Shown one piece after another: positions 33,050 through 43,472 of a stretch of DNA of 64,000 bases; the stretch's first letter is position 1, and every line of letters starts with the position of its first letter. The notes under the pieces are model-generated. The model was not told the DNA's origin and did not search any database. It saw only the letters and a program-made list of their open reading frames with translations. Both the position numbers and the translations under genes were made by a program. The stretch comes from Closterium sp. Naga37s-1 (lineage: Eukaryota; Streptophyta; Zygnematophyceae; Desmidiales; Closteriaceae): assembly GCA_947471745.1 (NCBI GenBank), contig CANJKZ010000971.1, forward strand, positions 1,422,001 through 1,486,000, given 5' to 3'.

Positions 33050-35314
33050 TCACTTGGGCTGGCACTGCAGCTTGTGCACCTTCCAGTGGGCCTTCTGGCA
33101 CTCCCTGCCACAGTAAGCAGCCTGGCCGCACCGCGAGCAAGCCTTCAATGGCGGCCTCCCTGGCCCCTCTGCCCTGCCACACCCTGGGAAGGCACAGCAA
33201 CGCACCCCTGCTGCTAGCACTGCTGCTGCACTTCCACCTGCTGCTGTTGGTGCTCTTGTGCCTGATGCAGCAGCGGAAGCAGCAGATGAACCTGCACCAG
33301 GTATCACCCCAACCCGCCGCCCGTTCGAGAGCTCCCAGTAGCACGACTCCCCCAGCAGCATCTCCCGCAGGCATACAAACGGGTTCACCTCCCCCACCCA
33401 CGGCACCAGGTATGCAGGCGCGAGTTTCAGGCCGCCTCCCACCTCACTCTCACCCCCAGCAGCAGCGGGGCCAGCTGTACCAGCAGCAGCAGCAAGCATC
33501 TTATCCACTAGAACCCTCTCCTTCCACCTACTGATCTTCTCACACTCCCTCTCCTTCTGCCTGATCTCCACACACCAGTCCCTCACCCTCTCCTCCTCCC
33601 CAGTCCACGCCCAGCTAAGCGCCGCCTCACGTGAAAGCTCAAAGACAGGCCACGACGGAACAGCGCGTTGCGCCACGTGTCCACCTCCTCCCGGATCAGC
33701 CACTCCTCCTTCCCCTCCCACCCGCTCCCCTCCAACTCCCTCAGCTCCTCTTCCGTCCTCAGCGCCCCATCTGGTTTGCTCCTCTCCATGAGTTGCATCT
33801 CGCCGTTGTTCCAGTACAGAAGCATGGATGCGGTGTAGAGGAAGTGCAGGCGCTTGTGCTCCACCACGCCTTCGAGCAGAGGAGGCACGAGCCGGTCCGG
33901 GAGCAGGTCCGGCAAGGGGGGGATCCCGAGCGTGTCCAGGAGCTCCCTCCTCTGAGGAGAGGTGGGTGGTGGAGGGAGAGGGAGAGGGAGGGGAGAAGGA
34001 CAGAGGAGACAGACAGGGGGGCATTATATCTTCAAGCCGCCTGCAAAAGACAAAAACACAAGCTGCGGTGTAGAGGAAGTGCAGGCGCTTGTGCTCCAGC
34101 ACGCCTTCGAGAAGAGGAGCCACGAGCCGGTCCGGGAGCAGGTCCGGCAAGGGGGGGATCCCGAGCGTGTCCAGGAGCTCCCTCCTCTGAGGGGGGTGTG
34201 GGCATAGGGAGCGAGTGAGGTAGAGCAAGAGGGTGCAGTGTAGAAGCACCAAACGAGGGACATTTAACAAAGCTTTCATGGCTTATTCATCATACTACAA
34301 AACACCCAGACGGCGTACCAGCCATGGTCTAGGGGAACTCTCACCTGAAGGATGTGCGCGCAATAGAGAGCGAGAGGATGCAGGGGAGAAGAACCAACGA
34401 GGGACATTTGATCTAACTTGATGACTCATCTATCGAAATACGAAACACCAGGATAGCGTACGAGCCATATCTCTATCTGTATAGGGGCACTCTCACCTGA
34501 GGGGAGTGCTGGCAGTAGAGTGAGAGGAAGCAGCGCAGGAGCACCGACGAGGGACACCCTATCTAGCTTGATGGCTTATCCGTTATATTACAAAACACCC
34601 CGGTGGTGCACCACCAGCCATCGCCCTCCTTAACTGTCTGGGAGAAAAGTCAGCTCGTTACAATGGCTCCAACCTGGGGCTCCATTACACCCAGGTGGTG
34701 TACCACCAGCCATCGCCGTCTCCAACTGTCAATCTAGCTTTATGGCTGTCATCTCCAACTGTCAATCCAGCTCTCTAGCTGTCAATCCATCGTCTTACAA
34801 AAACACCCAGGTGGTGCACCACCAGCCATCGCCCTCTCTAACTGTCCGGGAGAACTCTCACCTGAGAGGAGTGCTGGCAGTAGACTGAGAGGAAGCAGCG
34901 CAGGAGCACCGACGATGGACATTCTATCTAGCTTGATGGCTTATCTGATATATTACAAAACACCCAGGTGGTGTACCACCAGCCATCGCCCTCTCTAACT
35001 GTCCGGGAGAACTCTCACCTGAGAGGAGTGCTGGCAGTAGACTGAGAGGAAGCAGCGCAGGAGCGCCGAGGAGGGGCGGAAGGCGAAGGAGGCAACAATG
35101 GCGGCGGGGGTGATGGAGCGGTTGAACACGTTGAGACACTCCATGCAGGCGTTGCAGGCGGGCGTGAGGGTGGTCATGGCCGCCATGAACTCCAGAAACG
35201 CATCCACCTCTTGAGGGGATCTCAGCATGGGCTTTAACTTGCCCGGGGAATACGCCCCCAGGGCCAGCGCCGCCCAGCTCATATCCCTTTTCTCTCCCTT
35301 TGCCCCCCTGCTAG

Positions 35315-35348
<34 letters not shown>

Positions 35349-38300
35349 GCTGCTGCTGCTGCTGCTGACACCACTGCTGCTAGTCTCTGCAGCTGTCAGG
35401 TGGAGTCGCAGCACCCAGTCGGTGATCGCTCGTGCCAGCGGCCCGCCACGCCCCTCCTTCGCCTGCCGCTTCGGCGAGAACCTTCTCAGAAACTCCTCGA
35501 CGCGGTCCGCGAGGGTCGGAAATGCGGGAGTGTGCGTGCTGCTGTCACTCAGAGCCCTGGCAGCTCCATACTCCTGCACGCCCTCTGCTGCGCTTGTGGT
35601 GTCTGCGCTTCTCACTGCTCCATTCTCCTGCAGACCCTGTGCAGCCCCCACATTGAATTCCTTCAGCATCTCCTCTCGGTCAAACACATCATCCCGGAAA
35701 CTGCCTGTCTGGAAGGTATTTACCCCCAAAAACTCCCCATTCACAGACCCTGGAGTTCCCTTTTCTACCCCTCCTACCCCTTCCGTGCCTCCCAGGGCAC
35801 TGCCACGGCCATGCGCCTTCAGAGCATCTCTGTCGCCCTCTGGAAACTCCTCCCACCCCGGAACCCCTCCTCCACAACCCGCCAAAACTTTTGCCGCGCT
35901 CACCGGCTTGGGGATGGCGCCGAACCTGACCAGCAGGCTCGGGAGATCGTGCGCCGGGTGCGGGAGCGCCAGGGCTGGGGCTTCGGGGTTGGTTCGGGTG
36001 CAGTAGCTGGGGGGGTTGAGCCTGGGGCCTTGAACGCGCATCCACTGAATGATACATGCGGCTCGGTACGTGAAGAGTGCCACTGCTGGGTCACTGATGA
36101 CTGGCACGAGGCGGGCAGCACTGCTTGCTGCACTGGTGGCAGCAGCAGCAGGAGGAGCAGCAGATGGAGCAGGAGGAGAAGGACGGGGAAAAGGGGAGGA
36201 AACTGCTTCTGCTACTGCTGCTCCTCCTCCTGCTGCTGCTGGCCTCTCTGATTCTTGTTCTTGATCTTCCACTTTTTTCTCAGTGTTGACTCCTCCTCCC
36301 CCCTCCACCACACTCCCCTTTCCAGACTCCTCTGCCCTCTCCTCTGCCCTCTCCGCCCTCTCTGCTTTTTCTGCCAGCCTCTGCCTGGCTGCCTCAACAA
36401 CAGCGTCCTCCACGCGATCTTTGTACCTGTTACTGCACGCCCCGGTAAACGCCATAACGCCGTAGATGGCAAAGCGTGGCGCAGAGAGTGCAAACGCAGC
36501 CCGGAGAGCCAAGTCAGTCGGGTCAACACCAGTTATGACCATGCCACTCGCAGTACCACCACCATTACCAGCAGCACTATCCCCGCTCCCCCCTGCACCC
36601 TCGTGTTCTCCTCCGCACTGCCTGCAGCTGCACCGGTACTGTTCAGCCTCCAGCCCTCCATGGGAGATAATCTCCCCCATGCGCTCCACATACTCATCCC
36701 ACTCCACCCCTCTCAACCCCTCCCTCCACTCCGCTCCTTTCACCGAACCAGTCCCTCCTCCTCCTCCACCTCCCCCTCCTCCACTCCCCGCCCCCCTCTC
36801 ATACCCCCATGCGCCCGTCTCCCCCCCGGCAGAAGCGGCAGCACATGAGCAGCAAAGCCCGACTCCAGTTCCCTCTTCCCTTTCACCCCAAGCACCTGCA
36901 CCAGAATCGATCCAAAGCAATCCTCCTCCGCATTTCCACTCGCCTGCTTCCCTCCCCCCTTCCCCGCCTGCCTACTCGCCTGCCGCTCCGCCTGCCTGAC
37001 CCCCGCCCCCTCGATCTGCCTCCCCGCGTTCAGCAGATTCGCCAGGGCGGGGAAGACATTGTAGCAGGACCTCATGTGCAGGCGCCAGAGTGTGACTGCA
37101 CGGGGAAGCCTCGCTATAAGCACGAGGAATACGACCATAGCGAGGCAGCGGCGGTAGGCGGCCCAGCACGCGCTGCACTGCCAGCAGCACCACCAGAAGA
37201 AGGGCTTGGCCGCACCACCACCACCACCGGCTGTAGCACCACCACCACCACCACCGGCTGTAGCACCAGTGGCTGTGGAAGCACGAGAGGTGGTCGCTCG
37301 AGCGGCTGTAGCAGCAGCGGTTGTAGCACCACCACTTGCATCAGCCAGATCGCGAATCCTCATAACGTCTGCTTGTGCCAGCTGGCACCTGACCACATCC
37401 AGGTCCAACAGCAGCCCGACACGTGGCTCTGCCATCCACTCGAGGAGCATCCCCTCGGCTGCAGGCATGGGCGCGAAATCCGCCTTCCACTTGAACTGCG
37501 CGGCAGGAGGCCCTGAGGGAACGTCAAACCTGGAAAGACCCCCACCGCTGCCACCACCGCCACGAGCAGCAGCAGCGGCAAGCGCAGTGCGGCTGCTCCC
37601 CCCTCGCCCCACTCCCGGACCAGTCATACTCCAGGCGCTCGGCACTCTAACCGTCGCGGAATACGCTAGGATAGCCTGGGACGGCCGGTTGTGGCTGGCT
37701 GGGCAGGGGTTGATTTTCTCACTCACAGGCTGCTGCAGGTGCAGGCGGAGGGCGTTGGGGGTGGCGGTGTGGTAGGTGGTGGGGGGGGCGGGGTGGAGGA
37801 TGCGTGAGAGGCAGCAGGCGCGGTTCCAGGGGAGGTTGACATCCACGTGGTGCACCATGTGCGGGCGGCTCATGGGTGAGTAGTCTAGCGGGCTTGTAAT
37901 GCTGGGCCGTACGCGACTGCTGCTGCTGCTGCTGCTGACGTGCCTGATGGTGTTGGTGAGGGTGTTGCTGTGGCCGCCAGTCGCAGGGGCGTGCTGCGCG
38001 GAGAGAGGCCCCGAGGCAGGCGGAGAGGAATGCAAGGGGGCGGGAACAGAAGCAGGCGCAGAGGCAGGCCCAGAGGTTGGCGCTGAGGCGGGAGCAGAAG
38101 CAACACCACTGCTGCTGCTGCTGCTACCCCCTGCAACTGCCGAGACTGGTTTTTCCTTCTCTGCCTGCCTGGATTTTACCGGGAGCACTTTGACCACTGC
38201 ACCCGCTTTAAGCTTGGCCTTTTCCGCTGATGCTTCAGGCGATAGGTACACCACTTGCCCGACAGCCATGAACCGAACAGCCTGCTTCTCTTCTTCCGTG

Positions 38301-38677
38301 GGATTTCTTTGGTCGGCCTTGTCCACGTCATCCTGCTGCTGACGTGTCTGCTGACTTGGCAAGCAGCAGTGCGGCAGGTGGGACTGGAACAGCCTGTTGA
38401 ACGCCGATTGGAGCGGCTTCAGCGGATCAAGGCCTATGGAATAATCCACGTGGGACGCCGCTGCTGGCTGCGTAATCGTAGCCGTTATTTGCTCGTTGAC
38501 AGAATCAGGACTGCTGCTGCTACCAGTGGTACTGCCGTTGTTATTGTTGCTGGTGGTAATGCTGCTGTTACTGGTGCCGCTGGTCAGTGAAGTGGCGTCG
38601 CGATTGCTACCTTTCGTGATTTTCAACAAAGTAGCCGGCACCCTGAATCGAATCGTGAACTCCATGATGCAAGGCAA
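33050..38677 (-). pseudogene. large MYND zinc-finger protein paralog (gene C), two frameshifts
   Basis: Same layout as gene B: exon 1 35,019-38,677 and exon 2 33,050-33,951. Exon 1 shifts frame in a Gly-coding GGA/CCTCC microsatellite at about 36,755-36,800. Exon 2 shifts frame near 33,651-33,658, where one base is missing compared with gene B (after WRNALFR). Outside these points both frames stay open for hundreds of codons, including the MYND finger (ACSRCGQAAYCGRECQKAHW). The exon 2 acceptor is followed by AGG instead of ATG. CTG-repeat Ser tracts are longer than in B (35,305-35,370). Recent inactivation, a short unseen intron or sequencing indels are alternatives. Confidence 0.75.
34060..35018 (-). 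repeat. echo copies in gene C intron (MYND exon start once, exon 1 end four times)
   Basis: 34,065-34,190 repeats the MYND exon start with acceptor. Donor-bearing exon 1 ends recur near 34,200-34,260, 34,340-34,400, 34,495-34,560 and 34,858-34,920, each with CTCAC/CTGAG borders. Between them GGTGGTGCACCACC-like palindromic segments with CAGCCATCGCC recur three or four times. Confidence 0.75.
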
Positions 38678-39645
38678 TGCTCACGCACCAGGCAGAGCTA
38701 GCGCAGGTAGCAAGACACCACCGATTCGCGCTTCTCCGTTCACGATTTTCTAGTGGACTTAACAACTCCTAATCTGATCGTGAACTCGGCATTGCTCATA
38801 CCACCAGGACGAGCTAGCGCGGGTAACAAGACAACACGTAGCGTTTTACCTTTTACATCAGCGTTTTGCACTCGGACATACATCAATCTGTAGGAAATGT
38901 GGAAAGATCCGGTGTTGTTGTCGAAAAGTAAGGAGCGAATGTTTATTCTACCAAGTTTAACAGAAGCTATGGTCAGAAGCGAGACTCAGAAGAGATTTCC
39001 TTCCTTCCTATCAGTCGTGTTGTTCAACGCGACATTGAATGTCACAATCTGGACAAGCGTCGCGGCGGGCCCACAGCGCAACACGGAAAACGCACTTTGT
39101 TGCTGTCTAACGAGGAAATGTAGCGACTTGCGACTGTAAACCGAGGTAAAGAATCAGGATTCAGGAAATGTATTGCTCAAATTCCTCTGGGAGGAAATGT
39201 GGTGTGAAATGACGACACCCAATGACAAACTGCTGTCGCATCGAGGTTCTGAATCTGATGAGAGCAGAACGAAGATTTCGCTGTAAGGAGAGTTTAGCGA
39301 GAAAAGCACGGATTCTTGTTTGACGGATTGCAGTTCTCTAACGTTGTGAATGGGAGGGCCCTAGGAACTGCCGAGGCGTGTGAGAGGAAGTGCTGGACTG
39401 GGCACAGCAACCAAGGGAATCGAATGGGAGAGGGGAAAGGGCAGGTCTGTGTACCCTTTATTATTGTACAACACTCCACTTTGCTGTCGGATATTCAAAT
39501 TTCTTATTTGTGCATTTAGCATATCAAAATGCTATCGGCCTCTGAAGCTGCTGCCTCTCCATTACCACAACATGAAAACCTAGAAGCTTCTTTCTTGACC
39601 AACCCACACCTAGTTTGACCAGTTGCATGCAAAGCAAGCCTTTAG
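38678..39645. other. 5' flank of gene C
   Basis: Start-region echo near 38,770-38,830 (AATCTGATCGTGAACTCGGC), then blocks aligned with the gene B flank. No other coding content seen. Confidence 0.6.
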
Positions 39646-40188
39646 CTAGCTCGGGTATGACCTATTAGACCTTGTTGAGATTTGAATCCGTGCCTGTCTT
39701 TTCCCCTTGAAGTTGCTGCTGTTTGGGTTGTCAAAGCAGTGAGCCGCTTTGTGCCCTTTCTTCCCACGATAAAAGCAGAGTCCACATCTTTTCCCCTTTG
39801 CTGCTGCTGCGCTATCCATCTCGGGCTTACTATCCGTACGCCTGGACTCTTCTTCCCTGCTTTTTCTGTAGGCTTTCATAGCTTCGAAGTCCCGCAACCT
39901 CATGATCAAATCGGTCAAACTTGTTGGCGGGTTGCAAGTAAGGACAATACTCGCAGTCTCCCACTCCTTCGGCAACCCACCAATGATGCAGCATATCATA
40001 TCTTCCTCAGTTTCTGCTCCTCCCAAAGCCTCTAACTCTCTGTTGTAGAGCATTGCCCTATGTATGTAGTCCATTACGCTCTCATGAGGCTCCATGCTCA
40101 GAAACGAAAGCTTTTTTCTCAATGACAGCCTCCTCCACAGGAACCGCATCCCATCCTTAGAGCTGACTGCTTCCATCTGGGCTCCCAT
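39646..40188 (-). pseudogene. copia-type gag remnant upstream of gene C
   Basis: Open for 180 codons: FLSMEPHESVMDYIHRAMLY, LPKEWETASIVLTCNPPTSL, then the knuckle CFYRGKKGHKAAHC, in which the second Cys is Arg. No pol follows. It may be a surviving gag-only element or a relic. Confidence 0.8.
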
Positions 40189-40963
40189 AAAACACTTGCT
40201 CCGTGTGTAACGTCTGGTGGCTGGAAGAGCAACTGAAAGAGAAACTCTGAATCAGAAAGAAGTGGTTGAATTTGAAGTGAAATCAGGAAAGATGCATTCG
40301 GAATACCAAAGCCAGTCTTACCCAACGTGTGTCACACGTTGCGTCTCAGGCCGCAGACGCAAACACCGAAAATTGCGTTATGAATGAACCGAAATCGAAC
40401 TTCCAGATATTGTGGACGACCATCTGCGGAAACAGTGGTCGTCTAGTCCGCGCGAATCTGGGAGGTATTCGCAAGCCTGAGGCTGACGACTGGTACCACG
40501 AAGTTACAAATTGTGTAACCCGCTCAGAATTCCAAGTTCTTCCGCACCCTTAGCTAATTACAATTTCAACGAGATGGACGAAAACTGTAACCCGGATGAC
40601 AGCTCGAAAGTGAGATACGAGCCACAGCACCTTCCGAACTTTCTTTTCTCGGCACCGACTCTGGTCCGAGCCTGTCATATCTTGTTCAATCCGAGTCATC
40701 CAAATTTCTCCCTCGCTACCAAAGTTAGGGCGCGTAACGTTTTCCGAAATCCACCGTCCGGGCGGTGGCCCGCAACATGGTCACCTCCAACTCCGGAAAG
40801 TTTCGCATAGCGCGCTACAAAGGAGCTCGCGAGTGGAAGGCGGCTCACTTTCACGAGAGATTTTCCGCATTTCATCGCATAACGGCTGCGTTCTGCAGGC
40901 ACGACAGAGTGGGGGGAGGCGGTAAATAGAAACCTTCCCCCAACTGCGTTTTTTGGATCAAGC
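40189..40963. other. intergenic before the copia element
   Basis: No gene recognised. At about 40,725-40,770 a stretch TTAGGGCGCGTAACGTTTTC with CACCGTCCGGGCGGTGG resembles the left end of the MITE at 48,745, perhaps a truncated relative. Confidence 0.45.
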
Positions 40964-41771
40964 TGTCGAAGAGAAAAGGCCCCGCCCTCGCTTGGGCGAA
41001 GTCGACCATGCATTTCGGAACAAGACGGTGTTCGTTTCGTGGTCATCGGCGACTTCGGGGACTTTTATCTGTGTGCGACGAGTCGTTTGTCGACAAGATT
41101 AATTGGTCGAGGTAGAAGTGTTTCCTCTGCTCGATCAAAGTCCTCGTCTAGAAGGAGCTCGTCGACGGGAGTAAAACGGCGTCGAAGACGAGCCTTTATG
41201 ATAGACGGAATTGGCAGAATTGGTGTTTCGACGGATTGCTGGTCGACAGAATTGAGTTCGACGAGTGTTTCAACAAGCAGAGCGATTCTGGTCGACCAGA
41301 ATTACTTGGCTCCAAAATTTGCAATGTACGCGATTTTCGACCAATCGCGAAACAACAAATTTCGACCAATCAGGTAATCTCGGAAATTGAACTCCCCAGG
41401 AGAATTCGAATCTGCTAAGGAACAGAACCTGATACACGTTTTTGCTAACTACAAAAACGTATACAACTATGAATGTTGTAAAACCTGAGCAACTGCCAAC
41501 TCAGGTGAAAGGTGCATGTGCTTGTCGTTTCACCTGCCGTTGCTGACTCGACAGAGTCAAGTGTATGCCGAGGAACGTTCTCTTCAGGGTTCTGTCTTCT
41601 GCTATTTGGTTCTCTTTGCTTGTATTCTAATCTTGTTCTATCAACTTTTGCTAGTGGAACTATGCTTGAATTCTACCAAGGCAACTAAGTTCACTTCTGA
41701 GAATCACTGCCAGAACTCTAACCGTGTGTCCCACGCTACTCAAGCTCTCCCGTAGAATAGTATTCTCCGCA
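40964..41771 (+). repeat. 5' LTR of copia element (808 bp)
   Basis: TG...CA ends, direct repeat of 47,181-47,988. It is followed at once by TGGTGCGGTGAGCGTGG, the likely primer-binding site, which does not look like the usual tRNA-iMet match. Confidence 0.92.
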
Positions 41772-41873
41772 TGGTGCGGTGAGCGTGGACAGCCCCGCGT
41801 TAGAACCTTCACATAGCCGACTTCTGCGTTCATTACCTAAGTTGTTCCTAGGCCGGCAGCCGTCTTAGTCACC

Positions 41874-43472
41874 ATGGTCGACCCCGTCGTTGAAACGGGC
41901 GTAGAAGATACCCTGGAGGCGAGAGAGGCTGGTGTTCGGGCACGCCACGAGGCTGGCGGGTACGGCGAGGCGGACTTGGAGATTCTGCTCCTTGGAACTC
42001 GTGCGCAGTGGGCGCGTGAGCATCCCCCTCCCCGTGCAGAAGCGGACGACGCGTCCGCCTCTCCCCGACCCGTGCACAACGAAGGTGATGGCGGCAATGT
42101 CGTCGGTGGAGGAAGCACGAGGGTTCGCGGAGTGATTCGGCCCGCCGATGTCAGCGTTGGCGGAGTGCAAGCGCAAGTGCTGCGATCATCTGCGGCTAGA
42201 GGCAGCTCGAACGGCAACATCGATGGTCGACGTCAATCTCCTATGCGGAGTGGAGTCAGGCCGAGTTCGGCAACTAATGCGTCGGCTGGTCGAGACGGAG
42301 GCATCGCGCCGGCGTACGGATATTTAAAATTTTCGTCGGACAAGATCGCTGTGCCGAAGCTGCTCGAAGGTCGACACGACTTGATCACGTGGATTGAATC
42401 CATCGAGCCTCAGCTAGAGATCGCCGGATTGAAGAAGTTCGTCGACGGCAATGTTGATACGCCGGACGCAGACGACTCTGAACTCTGGGCGGAATTTCGC
42501 GCAGCTCATCTTCTGACATTTATGGTCATTTCGAGGTGCTGCTCGCCTCTGGTGCAGGTCGCATTGAAGTCGTGCAGACTTCGGGTGGATGCTGGCTTCC
42601 AAGCGTGGCAATACATCATGCGCACCTACAAAGCGACCGACGACCTCTACATCAGTCAGCTGGAGAAGAAGTTGACCAACATTCGGATGGGGGAGCAGGA
42701 ATCGGCGACCGAGTACTGCAATCGAGCGCGGCGAGTCTTGGCCGATCTGCGGATGGCCGGCGTCGACTACTCGGTGGCGTCATATGTCACTCATGTCATC
42801 AGTGGCCTCCCCTCGGGCTACAATCTGATGCGCCGGATGCTGACAATTCCTGGCACGCGCGAGACTCTGAACGAGGATTCGCTTTCGAGCCACATCATCC
42901 AGGACGAATTCATGCAGGAGTCTGAGCGACCTGCAGAACTGCTTCCGCAGGTCAACTATGTCGCCCCGGCGAAGCAGGGACGCCAACAGGGGCAGCGTGG
43001 GAAGTCTACCGGAGGCGGTGGTGGGAAGTCATCGAACGCGAAATCGACGGAGGGCGCCGACCGCGGGAAGTCGGCGAAAGGTGGAGATCGCGGCAGCAGT
43101 GGCTCGCGTCGAGAAGGCCGCCGCTGCTACATCTGCGATGCTCCCGACCACCTCTCGTACGACTGCCCCGACCGAGACGAGTCTGACGACGACCGGGACG
43201 CCAATCGCAGAAAGGGAGATGGTGGCCGTCGTCGTCGAGACAACCAGCCGCGCAAGGAGAAGCAGCCGTCGAAGACGCCTTCGACGAAGGACGCGGACTC
43301 CTCTGGCGGCAATGCTCGTGGCGAGGAGGCTTCGTGCTCGATGGTGAACGTGGTAGAGCCGACGATCTCGCTGGCGCTGGAGGCTGGCGAAGACTTCAAG
43401 GCGGTTGCTGCTGCTGTGCAGGCTAATCCGACCGTTGTGCTGCTCGACAGCGGGTGTGCTCCCACCATTTGA
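41874..43472 (+). CDS. copia gag (532 aa)
   Basis: Starts ATG at 41,874 after the leader. A gag core (FSSDKIAVPKLLEGRHDLIT, EQESATEYCNRARRVLADLR) is followed by a Ser/Gly/Lys-rich linker and one knuckle, CYICDAPDHLSYDC (CX2CX4HX4C). It ends in the protease active site DSGC, four codons before TGA at 43,470. It packages element RNA into virus-like particles in this family. The abrupt end inside the protease motif implies a frame break against pol (see findings). Confidence 0.9.
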   Translation: MVDPVVETGVEDTLEAREAGVRARHEAGGYGEADLEILLLGTRAQWAREHPPPRAEADDASASPRPVHNEGDGGNVVGGGSTRVRGVIRPADVSVGGVQAQVLRSSAARGSSNGNIDGRRQSPMRSGVRPSSATNASAGRDGGIAPAYGYLKFSSDKIAVPKLLEGRHDLITWIESIEPQLEIAGLKKFVDGNVDTPDADDSELWAEFRAAHLLTFMVISRCCSPLVQVALKSCRLRVDAGFQAWQYIMRTYKATDDLYISQLEKKLTNIRMGEQESATEYCNRARRVLADLRMAGVDYSVASYVTHVISGLPSGYNLMRRMLTIPGTRETLNEDSLSSHIIQDEFMQESERPAELLPQVNYVAPAKQGRQQGQRGKSTGGGGGKSSNAKSTEGADRGKSAKGGDRGSSGSRREGRRCYICDAPDHLSYDCPDRDESDDDRDANRRKGDGGRRRRDNQPRKEKQPSKTPSTKDADSSGGNARGEEASCSMVNVVEPTISLALEAGEDFKAVAAAVQANPTVVLLDSGCAPTI

